This document shows positions 31,361 through 45,743 of a stretch of 64,000 bases of DNA, piece after piece (positions within the stretch are counted from its first letter, which is position 1; each line of letters starts with the position of its first letter). The notes below the pieces were generated by a model that searched no databases, was not told where the DNA came from, and worked only from the letters and a program-made list of their open reading frames with translations. The position numbers and the translations under genes were made by a program. This stretch comes from Mytilus edulis (lineage: Eukaryota; Mollusca; Bivalvia; Mytilida; Mytilidae), in contig NC_092347.1 of the NCBI RefSeq assembly GCF_963676685.1, positions 91,018,592-91,082,591 of the forward strand. Direction: 5' to 3'.

Positions 31361-34300
31361 ATCTGTTTCTTGTCAGAATGTTATTGCTTTGTAAGTTTAT
31401 AAACAAAAACATAGTTTTATTGAGAACACCTCCCGGGAAAATATCATACATTAGTCAAAATTAATAAAAATTGAAATACGATTCCGAATGTTTGTGTTTA
31501 ATTGTGCTTTGAAATTTTTTCAAAAAGATGTTCATTTGGGACATAACAAGAGCATTTTTCCAAGACCGACACCTTTCAATATTTTTATCAGCAAGACTGT
31601 TTGTTAACTTACAAATTTCATAAATCGCTACGTCCCAGAAAAAGTTGATAAGATAATATTTTTTAGATAAGACCACATTCGTTGCACCCTGTGTCGATCC
31701 TCAGAAAAAGGATATATGGTATCAATAAGTTCTAATCATCATCCCTTTACTGATCATGAAATTTCTTTTTTACAGTTCCTAAATACTGTTGTTTGAGTAA
31801 TAATTTTTCCGTAGATATTAATTAATTACTTGATTATATTATTAATAGTCTACACACTTAGTACATGCAGTAAATGAGCTATCAATTATGGTATAAAATT
31901 CATTAGTCCTATGAAATAATGTTGAGGGTTTTACAATTAAAAGGCAGCGACGCACAATACACGTACTTAAAAGTGTATATTTTGAGTTTGCGTTACCGAG
32001 CGAGTACTCGATCATCGTTCGTTAAATTCAACGAGTAATCGATTAGACAGTATTGACCAAGTTGACATCTCTAGTTTTTATAGTTAACAGATCTGATATG
32101 TTGCTGTTACATAATTGAGAGGTTTGGCTAGATTTAAAACCTAGACTAATCCACTAATTTCTGCATAAGAAAACGCATGTAAAAAGTAATGAATGAGGCA
32201 GTTGTTTTCCATTTTATTTGACAAGATTGAGCATTTTATTTTTGCATTTGATTAGGTTCTTTCAATTTTGAACTTTCCTCGGTATTTTTGTTATTTTTCT
32301 TTTTTGCTAATTGTCCTATTCTACTTCGTTTTTCGTTAATTGTTTGCATACTGAAAAAAATATTATAGTGTCCACAATTTCTACATTGTTAACCATGTGC
32401 TAGACGTCTTCTCTGCTACATAACACTGTTAGATTACATGTTTAAATTTCTTTGACAATTGAATTTATTTAATTTGACGAAAAGAGCTATTTTTCAGATT
32501 TACCTGTCCTTTATCTGTAAGTAAGTGTCTTTTATTTGTCCCGTTTCTTCGACAAACTTCGATTGTTATCCTCTTTATTAATTCCTGCTAATTTATAGTT
32601 TGAACACACTGTTTCATTACTCAATCTTCAAATTACCCTTCAAAGTCACATGCCTTTATATTCGCCGTGCTACATTTGTCACTGCATTTTTATCTCTGAG
32701 TGATTTCGTTTTCACAAATAAATAGCTGACATGATTTTTGTTCCTCTTTAGTAAATAAAGTATTGTTTAATCTATTCTTTAATATATAACATTCGTCGTC
32801 TTCTTCATTTCGTTATATTTTCCCTCCATGAATAATCAGTGCATCTTTTTCAGCTTATTGTTGATTTATTCTAAAAAGTTCTATCGCTATACTCTCCAGC
32901 CAAACTGCCCATTGTTTCCTAAGCATATTTGAAAGTTCGAATGTATAAATGGTGGGCGTAACATTTTGGTTTCTGTGACTATCATTATCTTTTAAGGTTC
33001 TGTTTTAGTGTCATCATGATTTTAATTCTCTATTTTATCTTATGTTCGTCTTGTAATTCCCCGTTTCGTTTAATCTGCTTCTTTGTTTATGCTATTAATA
33101 TCTGCTAACTTCTTTGTTTTTAATTCTCGCCATAATTGAAAGATCCAAGCAAGACTTTATTGGGTTTTTTTTATAATAAATAATAAGTGTGATATCCCAA
33201 AAGAAAGACGTATTTTGTAATGCAATGTTAAAACTTATCACACATATGGATTGCATGACCATTTAAAGAGTTTACAAATCTTATTTTTATCAGATTGTTT
33301 ATCAGTAGTGTAAAGGATAAACAAATAAAGTTAGATGCATAGCTGGAATAGATATGGTATAGGTGTTAATGAAAGAGAAATTTATTTATACCAAACGATT
33401 ATAGCATTCAACAATGAGCAAAATGTTTGATGTACAGTAAGCTATAAACATCCCTGCAATGGCATAATATAGAATAATATAAAAATGTTGCTACAACAAT
33501 AATAGAAAAAAACATACAGCAACTTACTTCAGGATTTGGAAAAAAAATCAAAAGCAATTATAGAATGTAAAAATATACAACTTTTATATATCTAACATCA
33601 ATTTCAAATTGAAAAAGTTTAAGACAACGTTTATTAAAAGTACCAACAAGTTTAGATCATACTTCAATTTAGGAACTTTATTATAAAACTGTAACATCCA
33701 AATAGTACAGCTAATTTTTCTATGTTTCTCGAATAATTCAAACTTTAAAAATTTACAAACGGGTGACCGATATAATGATATTTCATGTTAACATGCGATT
33801 GCTGACTACCAGGTTGGTGTTACCCTCGAAGACGAAAGGTTAACCTGCAATAGAACCGACCCAATGGTTGTGTAACTCCCCATAACTACCAGGCACATGT
33901 TTTGTATACCAGACGCCTTTTTATCTGATACATGCTCTGCAATGGCACTCGATACTAAATATATGAAACACAAAATAAAATCTGATGTTGAAAAGGTTTG
34001 AAACTCAAATATTCAACAATCGTGCTCAAAATACGGCCTAATCAATGTAAGCAGTACGGTAAAAACAAACTTAATGTTTTCGAATGGTTCAATTATTTAT
34101 AAAAGCAAATTAAGAAAACAATCGTATCAGCGATAGTTATGTCCGTACTACTTTGTTGCTATATTGAATACTGATATTATAATGGTGCATGTAGTAAGCG
34201 CAAATTTTAAAAGAGCTGATACCCCAGAAGTAGTTCACCTACTTCAGATTCTCATAAAGAGAGATTAATTAGAAATTTTTATGTTATTTAGCTCTTCAAC

Positions 34301-35300
34301 TATTTCGGTTTTTATACATTACTGGCTTACAAATATTCGACCTTGAGTGTTCCTGATGAAAATCAACCCTGAAAGTCGCTTCAAACGCATTAAATTTATG
34401 ATGTGTTATTTTCAGTTATTTAGGGAACCGGTTGATTGCAAGTTCACTTAGGTTTAGAGGTGGCACTTACAAGTGTTCAGTTTCGTCTATGCAGTTTTCT
34501 TTTACATTTATCAATATAAATTGTTCTAAATGTGTGACAATTATGAACTTCATTTTATAAGATGTCAACATCATACTTACGTCAAACAAATCTATCTCGG
34601 TACTGAGGCAAACGTAAATTGTTATTTCGCATCGTTAAGATCTGCACTTTCGTCCTTTTTCAGTACTATACTCATTGTTCTGATGAAAGTCAAAACTGTT
34701 TAATTAAAATTAAAAGTCAACACTAAATTCATGGATGTAGTTTTGTACATGTAGAAAAAACTAAAGTGTCGATACGAAAGTATAAATTCATTCTTTTCTT
34801 CGTGATCACAATTGTCTTATTCTGTTTGTCATGGACTCAATTTTGATAGTGTAAGGCTAGTTGTATTGTCCATCACGAACGCAAAGCGCTGTAGTCCACG
34901 TTTCTGGAATTCACGGCTAGTTTTCGGTCCATTTGCCTCATCTAGTTATGATGTGGTGTGTTGTTGTTAGGATATTCATTCGAATCGAGTGACTTGAAGG
35001 AATGTCTGAAGTAATATTTCTTCCGAAATATTCCCAAGACAATCTTAATTCATATCTAAGAGAAAGGAACATAAACAACCCATGCAAGCTTCAACCCGAT
35101 ATAAATCTGTGCTTTGTCGACCAACAAAACAGGTATGTTCATTTTCTTTGTTAGCCATCGTGTTGTCATTTTATTTTCGATCTGTGAGTTGACTCTCCGT
35201 CTGCTGTCTTTCGCCTCTCTTTTAGACATAACGATAATACCTCTAACGCAGTTCCTGTGCTCTTGGATGAGTTTTATTTATTAATCATACTGTCTTATCT
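31361..35300. other. intergenic, includes 1.57 kb missing from unit 1
   Basis: 33138-34707 is shared with unit 3 but absent from unit 1. It contains only AT-rich sequence with short frames and no recognisable gene. Confidence 0.5.
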
Positions 35301-36429
35301 CCTTCTTTTTCCACTTCTCTATGTTAAATTTCATGGTTACTCCTCTGACAATCATCATAGTCTAGTGAGTCTCCTGTCTACCTCAAAACTGTCCAACAAA
35401 TTCTCATGTCGTGTTCCAAATTTCCTATGTTGTGCTGACTTGTGGCTTTTAAGATTAAGGACTGAATAGAATTTGAATCGAGGATTCTATTCAAAAATCA
35501 GAATACGATTACCTAAAATTACAGTAGTATTATCTCTGTCAATTATATGTTCCAATATTGTTCTTTTGTATAAAACAAATTAACCACGTTAAATGATATT
35601 GAGCATATAGCGTGTTACTGGTTGCACTCAAGTGACTCTGATACTGTGGATTCATTTTTATTGGTGGGATACCAATTTTCGTGGTTTTCATTCATACAGA
35701 TAAACAACGAATTTAAATGTTCAACGAATCACAAATTTGCTATTGGGTTGAAAAAAGCTCCGAAATCAAATATCCACGAAAGTATAAGATTACCTCAATC
35801 CACGACAATAAATGAATCCTCAGTAAGATAAGAGTAGCTATAGGTGAAACATGCGTACTTATAATACGACCGGGCATTCTCCGGGATAATCGTACATATT
35901 GGTTCCCCAATGATAACTTCTATTCACACTGTCGCTTGATATGTTTCATAAGGCACCTTTACCATAAGCCCAAATCGAATCTGATACCGATACAAAAACT
36001 GTAACCAAGTATATGTCAAAGCGTTAAATATTCATTTGTAAATGCTAGTGTTTTTTGATTTGATGCAATTTATTTGTTGTTGTTTTTTCAGTTTGATTTT
36101 CGAGAAAAAACGACATGGTTATAAAATACAAATAATTACACCATTACTAACACAATTCTATATTAATATTCTTGTAATGAACAACTCTTAATCAAATTCA
36201 CAATTTGTAAAAGCAATCCATTATAGTCCAAAGAACGGTCTTTAACACGGAGCCTAGTCTCAAACCGAACAGCAAGCTATTAATGGTCCAAAAAATTACT
36301 AGTGTAAATCCATTTGAGCGGGAATACCAACGGTCTAATCTACATAAAAATAAAAAATAAAACTTCTAAACCACATCAACAAGCATAGTTCATTTTTCAA
36401 TTGTGCTATTTTGATGTTCGGTCGTAAAT
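35301..36429. other. intergenic, partly missing from unit 3
   Basis: About 35300-36165 has no counterpart in unit 3, where the sequence jumps near 58990. Unit 1 has it (about 13015-13880). No gene is supported. Confidence 0.45.
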
Positions 36430-36870
36430 TAATTTTAGGTGTTTGTAGTTATTCTGTGCTGTACATGTAGAGATGTGGTATTATATTGTTCATTTGTGTA
36501 TTTCTCTGTCCTTAATGTTCTTTCCTTTATTTGTGCTATGTCCCTGTCAAGTGTTGTTGTCATTTTAGTGTTTTTTTAACATTGTCATATAAACGGGAGG
36601 TTTTGCTAGCCAATAAACCAGGTTCAATACACATTTTTTTCTGAAAATGGCCTGTAGTAAGTCAGGAATATGGCAGCTGTCATCACATAGTCTGTTTCTA
36701 TGTATGGTGGCGTTTGTTTTTGTAGAAAGTCAGTGTTTTTGTTTTTCCGTTTTGTTCCCTCTAATAGTTGATGTGTTTCCCTCAGTTTTGGTTTTGTTTA
36801 AATTTAATCAATTTTGGACTATTGAACAACGGTATACTACTTTTGTCTTTATCTATTTATTTTTATGAAC
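36430..36870. repeat. dispersed repeat
   Basis: Orthologue of the repeat at 14150-14570. Confidence 0.6.
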
Positions 36871-37059
36871 TATACCCATATATTCATCTATATTTCTGAA
36901 ACTGACAATATCATATCGAATGCTGCTTGAACATCAGGTCGCATTATTGAGCTCACGGTACCAATTTTTTGTTCAGAAATCAAAATACATTAATTATTAT
37001 TTAAAACAATTAATAAAGCAAGCTACACTATTTGTTCCAAGTTTAAATGACAATCTTCT

Positions 37060-37325
37060 AGTGCTCGGAACGGGAAAATCTACTTTGGACACTGCATTCA
37101 GTAATATGCATACTTGGTACCGGAAAATCTCCTCGGACACTGTAATCAGCCTACTCAAAAAAAAAATCTACTTGTGACAATGTTGTCTAATAATCAGCGT
37201 ATTGGTGCATCTAAAATCTTCTTGTAACACTGTTGTCGAATAATTAACGTTATCGGTGCATCGTTATTTACTTGTGACACTGCATTATTATACTCAGCAT
37301 GTTCGGTGCATGGTAACCGATTCAC
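37060..37325. repeat. degenerate tandem repeat of about 60 bp
   Basis: About four diverged units share ATCTACTTGTGACACTG-, TAATCAGCGTA- and TCGGTGCATC-like words. Unit 3 has it at about 59895-60165. Unit 1 has lost it. Confidence 0.55.
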
Positions 37326-40300
37326 AAGATCAAACAGCATTTTGATATGAAGACTTGGTTAATATTCAAGTCTATATTATCACCAAATCCTCTGTATACT
37401 TGGTGAATCAAATTCTAGTTTCAGATATATTGTAAACCGCATAGAGGTTCCTGGAGAGAAGCTCCCAGTAGGAACATGATTTCCGTATTTATACAAAATC
37501 GTTGTCACGGATTACGTCATACACAAGTTATTCATAGAACAAGAACAGGAATACGTAACGTTATATATGCTACAATGAAAACAAAATGCTAACAAATACA
37601 AAATGAGCAATTACACAAATAAATAAAGTCGATATGTAGATTTAAAGAAGTCATTATTAAGATAATATAAGGTCCCGTATACTGTTTCTTCTGTAAAATT
37701 CGGATCAGAACACAAATATGGACATCAGCATGTATCGAGTGTGGATCGGAGACCCCAGTGATAATATAAACACATCTATCTTATTTACACAATTGGATAT
37801 CACAGTACACAGTAAAAATATATGCTTTCAATCATCAGGGCATAACATTATATATGCTCTGTTACCTTACTTACTATGTTATATACCTTAAAGAAATTAC
37901 GATATCTAAAATGTGGCGTTCTTTGTGACATACGAGACACGATGAATTACAGATTGATGCACGTCATAGGTCCAAAGGGGATTTTTCATCATGATTATCA
38001 TTTGCTTATTAACACCACATATCTGTCTGAACACTATTTTGGTACCCTATATGCCGTGAGACGGTTAAACTCTCAAACCTGAATAATCATCGATAAACAC
38101 AAATTTTACAGCGTCAACGATAAGATTCGAGCAGTAAAAGTGTATTCAGAGCATTCTATTATACGTATGTGAAGTTACTTATACGCTGCATATTCATTTA
38201 TAAAACAACGGCGAATGATAAATGTATATAATATGTCATCTCATATCGACATCTCAAGTTGTATATACGTTGAAGAAGTGTATTTCGTAGAGCTTTTAAA
38301 GGATGAACTAACAACAGAAATAGAAATCCAAGGAGAATTCAAATCGGAAAGTCCCTTATCAAATGGCAATTGTAAAAGCTAAAAATGTCAAACTAATTGC
38401 AAGCAACTGCTATATTCCTATCTTGGTACAGGTCTGTGGATTTAACCTCGTTTTATAGCTCACTAAACCTCATGAAATATGATGTACCAAGTAATTATCA
38501 ATATCATACTTTCAGATTTAGATCTAGAACAATATAAAGGAGTAGATTGATTGAGTTCACATATACAAAGATGAATTCCAACCTACTCAACTCTCTCTGT
38601 TGTCAGTTGTGGTATCAGTTTCATATCATGGTGAAGATGATTATTAAAAGAAAGCATTTCGTGTGAATATCCATTGAGACTTATATTTTTTTATATCGGA
38701 AATAATGGCAACAACTACAGATCATGGTACGGGATACATCATGTGCATAACCAAACTTGAAAAATGTAAAATCACAAAAGTTCTGAACTCCGAGGAAAAT
38801 TCAAAACGGAAAGCCCCTTATCAAATGTCAAAATCGAATGAACAACAACTGTCATATTCCTGACTTGGTACAGGCATGTTCAAATGTAGAATATCTATAG
38901 CATGACTGGAAAGAACTTATTTAAGGTTTTTTTTTCCATTAAATTAAAGTCCATTATAACAGTTGGCAACATACGTCAAACAATGTACCTATAGGCAGAG
39001 CAATTTGAAAAAGAATGTTGCAATGTTAAACGAGTTTGTGTGTGCTCTTGTACAGTTTGTAGTTTGCAACTAATAGCCTCGTTAAATCGATACTGATAAC
39101 AAAACAGGGTTATTTGAGTATAACCTTGCCGGCTTTATATCTTCTAGAAATGACAATAATGAATAATACTTGATGAAAACTGTTATGTTATCTTTACACA
39201 AACTATGTGAAATTCATTGTAGGTTGGTTGTTTTATTGCGAAATACATGTTTATGCATTAACAGATTACTAGTGTTGGAGTCTTTTGCTGTGAATAAAAA
39301 ATGCCATAGCTAATTTTGTTCAATAATTCTCGTCATAAATATGGATATATCGTACCATGGCTTTTAAACGGGAACGGACATTTTCAGATGATCAGCGAAG
39401 TGACATTGTCTGAGAAGTTATCAGTTATGTCACAAGGCGACTTTATCATGCTTAATTTTGTCAAGCGTAAAATGTTCATAGGGGATATGACAAGACGAGC
39501 AATAGAAAGATTAACAGATTATCAGGTTTTCTTTGTACACACAAAATAAATGAACACAATATTATACATAATAGAAGAAAAAGTAAAATCACAAAAATAC
39601 TAAGCTCCGATTTATTTCAAAACGGAAAGTCCTTAATCAAATGGCAAAATCAAATGCTAAAATATATCAAACGAATCTACAACAACTGTCATATTCCCAC
39701 CTTGGTACAGGCATGTAGAAAATGGTAGATTGAACCTGGTTTTATAGCGCTAAACCTCTCACTTTTATGACAGTCTCATCAACTCTGTTATATTTACAAC
39801 AATATTATACATAATAGATCTAGAGGATTTGAATAGCTTGTTTTTTAGATTTTGTAGTGCATAAAATTGATATCGTATACTTACCTTAATGACATGAATA
39901 TAATCAAATTATTACAATATTAAATATATGGCAAATAGTTGTAATTTGTAAAAGCTTAATTACTTTTCAAATAAAAATTTAATACTACTTTGAAAAAAAG
40001 GTATATTTCCCGTACGGTGACCTATAGTTGTTAATGTCTGTGTAATTTTGGTCTCTTGTGGACAGTTGTCTCATTGGCAATCATACCACATCTTCTTTTT
40101 TGAATATTTGCATACCTATGTTTTATCAGATATGACAAATAATTGATAGATCAATTCCTCTAAAATAATTAATACACTATTGATAGTAAAATCACTTGTA
40201 AGTTGTCACTGATATGTATTTGATGAATATGTGCTGTAAACACAAAAAAAACCATATGTATTATGCTTTTTAAAAATCATTTATAAAATCTAAATTAAAA

Positions 40301-40620
40301 AAAGAAACCATCTATTATAATAAATGTTAAACCACATCATTTATAATGTATAATCAGTTATTCTTTAAGTCTTCTTTCAAGGTTGATATTTGTTTTGATG
40401 ACGTTTTTTAAGGTAAACTAAAGTCGTAGGGAAAACATGATAAAAACCATTTTTATTGAACTACGTATACCTAACAAGATCTGGGTTAGCACTGCCTTCA
40501 AAGAATTTTAATGCATTCAGCTGACCATGTACCTTTTGACGAATAAATCTATCCCAAAACTCATATAATTGATAATAGCAATCCTGAATATTGATAATGC
40601 TACATATTAGTTACTTGAAT
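37326..40620. other. intergenic with repeat fragments
   Basis: Near-identical to 14707-17860 of unit 1. Repeat fragments (GTCATATTCC words) occur near 38405, 38845 and 39690. No gene is supported. Confidence 0.45.
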
Positions 40621-40734
40621 ACCTTAATTTCAAAAAGGTATGATTAGCCGTACTTGGCACAACATTTTGAAATTTTGGGTCCTCAGTGCTCTTCAACTTT
40701 GTACTTGTTTGGCTTTACAACTATTTTGATCTGA

Positions 40735-40778
40735 GCGTCACTGATGAGTCTTATGAAAACGAAACGCGTGTCTGGCGT
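40735..40778 (+). ncRNA. hammerhead motif with stem II mismatch
   Basis: Orthologue of 17964-18007. The 3' side of stem II reads AAC instead of GAC (G to A), which breaks one of three pairs. The core CTGATGA and GAAAC are intact. Reduced activity is expected. Confidence 0.65.
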
Positions 40779-41372
40779 ATCAAATCATAATCCTCGTACA
40801 TTTGATAAATAATAAAAGACAATATGAAATCTACTGCCACGAGACAACTTCCTACCAAAACAACACAACTTATTATGTGACATCTTCGTATATCTATATA
40901 CAATAGGAAGATATCTATACAGTACATTCAGCTCACAATACCAAATTTAAGAAAAGTTCAACCTTAAACATAACCTTCTCAAAACATGTCACCGTATATC
41001 ATTCAACATAGAGCAAAATTCATACCATATATTCAGGTACGAAATGCAAACGTAAATCAAGTTATCTGGAAAAAAACTAACGGACTAATTCAAAACAATA
41101 CACATCAGGAAAAACAAATATGATAGAGATAAACTGACAAAAAGCCGCTGTATAACAGGTTCCTAATTTGAGTAAAAACTCTTCAACAAAACCTAAATAT
41201 GACAAACATGAACCATCGAAATTCCCTAAATTAAAACCGCTTGACTACAGACAGTTAGGGTACTCACATGTAAGGAAAGCCAATTCAAAGTGGGCAATTA
41301 AAACTAATGAATACATCACGTTTGTGCCAATAAATAAACTCATCATAGATACCAGGATTTAATTTTGTATTT

Positions 41373-41415
41373 ACGCCAGACACCCGTTTCGTCTCGTAAG
41401 ACTCATCAGTGACTC
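41373..41415 (-). ncRNA. hammerhead ribozyme motif, - strand (core intact)
   Basis: On the - strand: core CTGATGA (41409-41403), stem II GTC/GAC, GAA, helix III ACGGGTGT, C17 at 41379 and TGGCGT. Stem I is shortened to about four pairs because the upstream strand reads GAGTCA. Confidence 0.7.
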
Positions 41416-41763
41416 TTTAATCCAAAAAAGTTAACAAGGCAAAATAAAGTACGGTTTTTGTTGATTCATTGTGTGTTTAATTTTATGATTTCGTTTTTCT
41501 TTAATGTTTCCAAAAGTACAAAGATTTTTTTTCTGGGATTTTTAAATGAACAATTACTAGCAGTTTTTAAATGTTTGTTTTAACCGAATTGTTTACAATC
41601 TCCGTCTGTTTTTCCTGGTTAAGTATTCATTTTATGGCAAAACAGTTTTATTATAACAAAGTCTCGTTTTTAAATCTGTGGTTTGAAAAGCCATGATTTT
41701 CATCTTCTTTCCCTTATTGATTTATGTCTCATATGTCTAAATTTTTTACCAAACGAACATTAT

Positions 41764-41795
41764 TATATAAGACTTTTCAAACAATCAAATATTCA
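41764..41795 (+). promoter_or_regulatory. H2 core promoter
   Basis: TATATAA (41764-41770) and the initiator at 41795 are identical to H1, so the broken gene may still be transcribed. Confidence 0.65.
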
Positions 41796-41841
41796 GCACC
41801 ATACTGTGTTATCATATCGAAGCGGAACAAGTAACAATCAA
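41795..41841 (+). other. H2 exon 1 (5' UTR)
   Basis: Matches H1 exon 1, with an intact CAATCAA|GTAAGT donor. Confidence 0.55.
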
Positions 41842-43256
41842 GTAAGTTTCTATTGTTAAAACTCATTCTTACATTAACTGTATAATGTCAGCTATTGTCA
41901 AGAAAGTTATACTGATGATTATTATCGGCAATGTAAATGTTGTAGGGAAACTATAAGCAAATGGCTACAAAACTCTATATTTCTTACAGGTCTTTTTTAT
42001 CTCTTAAAATATAAAATAATACGTCTGCCATTAATAATGTTTTTAAAACTACAGGGGAGTAGGTGCTGTTTCTTTTATATATATAGATCAGAACTGTAAT
42101 CTTTAAAAATAACTACAGAATATTATTGAAAAAATCCTTATCAATATTAATCATTCACAAAGTAACTTCTTTTATTTTTCAAATTACTAAATATATAGAT
42201 TGATCATAACAATATTTTTAAAAGTGTAAAAAACGTTGTAATAATGTATGTTTCTTAAGTCACTATTGACAAGTTTTCATAGTCTTATATCTTTAGATAG
42301 CCGAACAGTTAAATAGTTTTTTTTTATTTCAACGATTTTAGTTTCTATTCCAGATTGTGTCAGTATGACTAATAGGGTATTCGCAATATGGGTAATGCAT
42401 ACACAGTCAAGGAAAGTGCAAAACAAAAGTCCATAAGGGTAAAATCTAAGGCTTAAACTTACCAAACGAATGAATAACAACTGTCTCTTATTCGTACACG
42501 CTCACTATAACGACTCATAAGGTCTAGATCATTTTGGATTCATGCGATTTGTTACCTCGATCAGTCTTCGTAATCGATTAATTTAGATATGAACATCGGT
42601 AAATAAAGGTTTTCTCAATAAGATCCCAAGATTGGAATGACTCATGATGGGTTATAGTTAAAGTGAATGTTTCTTGTCTATCATATATATTTGATAGCTG
42701 TGTTGTGACTTATTTTCAGATTGCTCGAGTTATGTTTATCTTGTACACGATTATCTGGAAATTTTAAATGAATCCCATAAAGATATGTGTTACAGAATTA
42801 CAATAACCTATAATTACAATTTCTAACAAAAAATCAATTTTAATATTCTACTGAAATATTTAAGGTTAACTTTAAATTGTTGATGTAGATGTTATGGCTT
42901 ATCATGTGAAAAGGGATTTCTTCAAATTTTTCCAGAAACGATAGATTGAGTCATGTTTGCTATTTGACTATTGCCAGTGACTAATACCATTACAAAATGT
43001 ATTCAAACGCGTTTGAACAATACAGATATATATATATATATTTGTTTAATTATTGTCGGTAGGCTTCTTTGTAATTCGATTAATATTATTGTATTAAAAA
43101 GAAGGTTATGTAAAATCTATATAATTAGATTTTTTTTCAAACAAATTTCAATTATATTTGCTAAGACAATCTTCTTTGCTTTATTCGGAGTATCAAAAAT
43201 TCGTTTTGATCTTTTATTTGTAGCTATACTTATCCCAAATATATCATACCAAATAA

Positions 43257-43277
43257 CCCCCCCCCCCCCCCCCCCCC
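43257..43277 (+). repeat. poly-C run of 21
   Basis: A C homopolymer in H2 intron 1 lies at the edge of about 190 bp absent from unit 1. Its length is error-prone in sequencing. Confidence 0.9.
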
Positions 43278-43941
43278 AAAGAAAAAAACCCAAAAAACGT
43301 AAAACGTACCGTTCTTTACGTTTAAAAAAGCGCTTTCGTTTTAGATTGACAAATAGAATTTCTAGACAAAGAAAATTTAGAGTATATCTATAATATGTAT
43401 GCTTGAACATAGAATTAACAGTTTAATTTGAATAGATTACCTTAGCTGTGTTTGGCAAATCATTTTAGGAATATTTCGTACTTTATTAGGCCATTTTGTT
43501 AACTCATTTTGTTCTAGCTTCAATGCTGAGTCTTTTGTTGACGAAACGCGAGTCAGGCGCAGTTACAAGAATCAATAAAGAATTTATTTGCTCCAATTAG
43601 GAGTTGACGTAATCCATTCAGTTTTTGTGTGTATCTTTATTATGATATTCGTATTCAAATAATGATATTTGAAAAAAAAATCATAAAAAATACCAATGAC
43701 ATTGGTGTATTCCATACGGGCGTTCTGTTTTCAAAATACTTATCAGCGTTAAAAACAATATAAAGGCAAAATAAAGATCGAAATTGAGGAGCATTGTGAC
43801 CCTGTATTTCGCAAAAAGTTGAAAAATACAGCTGTGGTAATCTATTTCTACGGCAGAACGTTTGGTAGTAAGTTATTGTTGCCTAACTTTAATGTGATAA
43901 TAATTAAACGACCATCTGATATTAATGTCTTCTATGACAGA

Positions 43942-45347
43942 ATGAAGATTACAATTTGTCTACTGCTGGTCATCTGTAGCGCAGTCAGTGCCCATATATC
44001 GTATGGTAGTGGAGGTGGATAAGGCGGTGGATGGAAAGATGGATGGGGAGGTAGACATGGTGGAGGATGGGGAGGTGGACGTGGTGGTGGATGGGGAGGT
44101 GGATGTGGTGGTGGATGGGGAGGTGGACGTGGAGGTGGATGGGGAGGTGGACGTGGTGGTGGATGGGGAGGTGGATGGGGAAGAAGATCATACGTAGGAT
44201 CCGGACATGTTTATGTTGAAAGACAGCCTTGGTGGTATACCTATGGCGCTGGAGGAGCTGGAGGCGCTGGAGGAGCCGGTGGATTCGGTAGTGGATTTGG
44301 TGGTGGTTACGGAAGTGGTTACGGGAGTGGTTACGGAAGTGGTTATGGAAGTGGTTACGGGGGTGGTTCCGGAAGTAGTAAAGGTATGATGATTGTGTTT
44401 AAATATTGTTATTATTATACCCTGACAATATGATATGAGCTGCAAATTGTGGTTTTTCTATTTGGTACTAACCAATATATGGAAATGATATTCTTTATTA
44501 TTTCGTCCATTGCTTCTTATTGTGAAACATCATGAATAATAGTCTTTCTCAAAAGGAAAATATGAATCAACAAGTTGTTTTCTTCGTAGTTTATTCTTAC
44601 ATAACGCTCGTTTCAAACAGACGGTACAGGAATGAAGTTTTTTTCATTCTGAAATCTGAAACAAAAAGTGAAATCACAAAATTACTGAACTCCGAGTAAA
44701 ATTCAAAACGGAAAGTCCCTAATCAAATGGCAAAACCAACTGACAAAACTAATAAACGAATGGACAACAACTGTCATATTCCTGAATTGGTACAGGCATT
44801 TTCAAATGTGGAAAATTGTGGGTTTTATAGCGCTAAACCTCTCACTTGGACTACAGTTGCATCAATTTCCATTTTAATGACAATAATTCATGAACAAAAT
44901 GTCACAAGCATATCCTGCTCCAATTCTGGCACCCGTCGTGTTGCTCGTGTTGTTACAAAGTCGGTAAATAGCATAATTCGGTAGGTCAGATTCGTGCATA
45001 GGTAAGGGGATTGTAGTTATGACATAAGGAACAGATCCGATATCATCTGTATTAAATGTCATAATGGGTTGCAGTATCTTCAGACTTATCAATACTGAAC
45101 GATTAAAAAATGTAAGATACGGTTATAATCAGCACTTCTGTTATAAAATTTCAATCCTGGTATCTATGATGAGTTTAATTAGATGTTCTATGAATTAAAA
45201 TATATCATGGTTCATAAGACAACAATCGGACAAAACAATACCTAGAACAGAGAACACAGAATGGAAGAAGCTTTTTCAAATGTAGTAGTTAATATTGCTA
45301 AAATCTTAAATTAAACATGTTTAACAAAATATATTGTAGGATATTAG
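43942..45347 (+). pseudogene. H2: H paralogue with nonsense codon and damaged acceptor
   Basis: The exon layout equals H1: exon 2 43942-44383, exon 3 45340-45347. The signal peptide and HISYGSGGG are intact, then TCA has become TAA at 44020-44022 (codon 27). Downstream the frame continues without indel shift through the Trp/Arg-Gly block, SYVGSGHVYV, ERQPWWYTY and GSGY repeats to SSKG. One Gly is changed to Asp and one Arg to Cys in the Gly block, and the GGA run is reduced. In intron 2, about 41 bp just before the acceptor are deleted compared with H1, removing the T-rich tract. Two independent lesions suggest loss of function, though a 26-residue secreted remnant could still be made. A sequencing or assembly error at the TAA is possible but would not explain the acceptor loss. 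Confidence 0.8.
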
Positions 45348-45737
45348 ATACAGATTGTTTACCACAACGGACAATGGATGATGTTACTTTTTTAACATTC
45401 AGAATATTAAATATTATAGCTGCATTCAATTCGTGTAGATTTTTTTCTAATCCAAGTTTATGGTAATTTCTTGGCTGTAGCGTATCTCTACTCAAAAGGC
45501 TGTGAATGTTGTTTGGAAAGAGAAGGCTATGATGAGTAGAAATTTATCCACTTCATGTTGTATTTGTTACCATCAGTTACGGCTCATCTAGTTAGTCCTA
45601 AAATATTCTTATAAATATACGTTTGGTTCTTTCAATTTACAATCTGCCGTTTCAGAATGTAATTTCCGCTTTTTCCCTGTGGAAGACGCTTAATACTTAC
45701 ATCACGCACATCCGCTCTCTCACAATGACATATGGAA

Positions 45738-45743
45738 AATAAA
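45738..45743 (+). terminator. AATAAA after H2
   Basis: Conserved with 23842-23847 in unit 1. Use is unproven. Confidence 0.4.

Noticed and set aside
42971-43410. Frames running through the poly-C tract
   Set aside because: They depend on a 21-base homopolymer and a unit-specific insertion.
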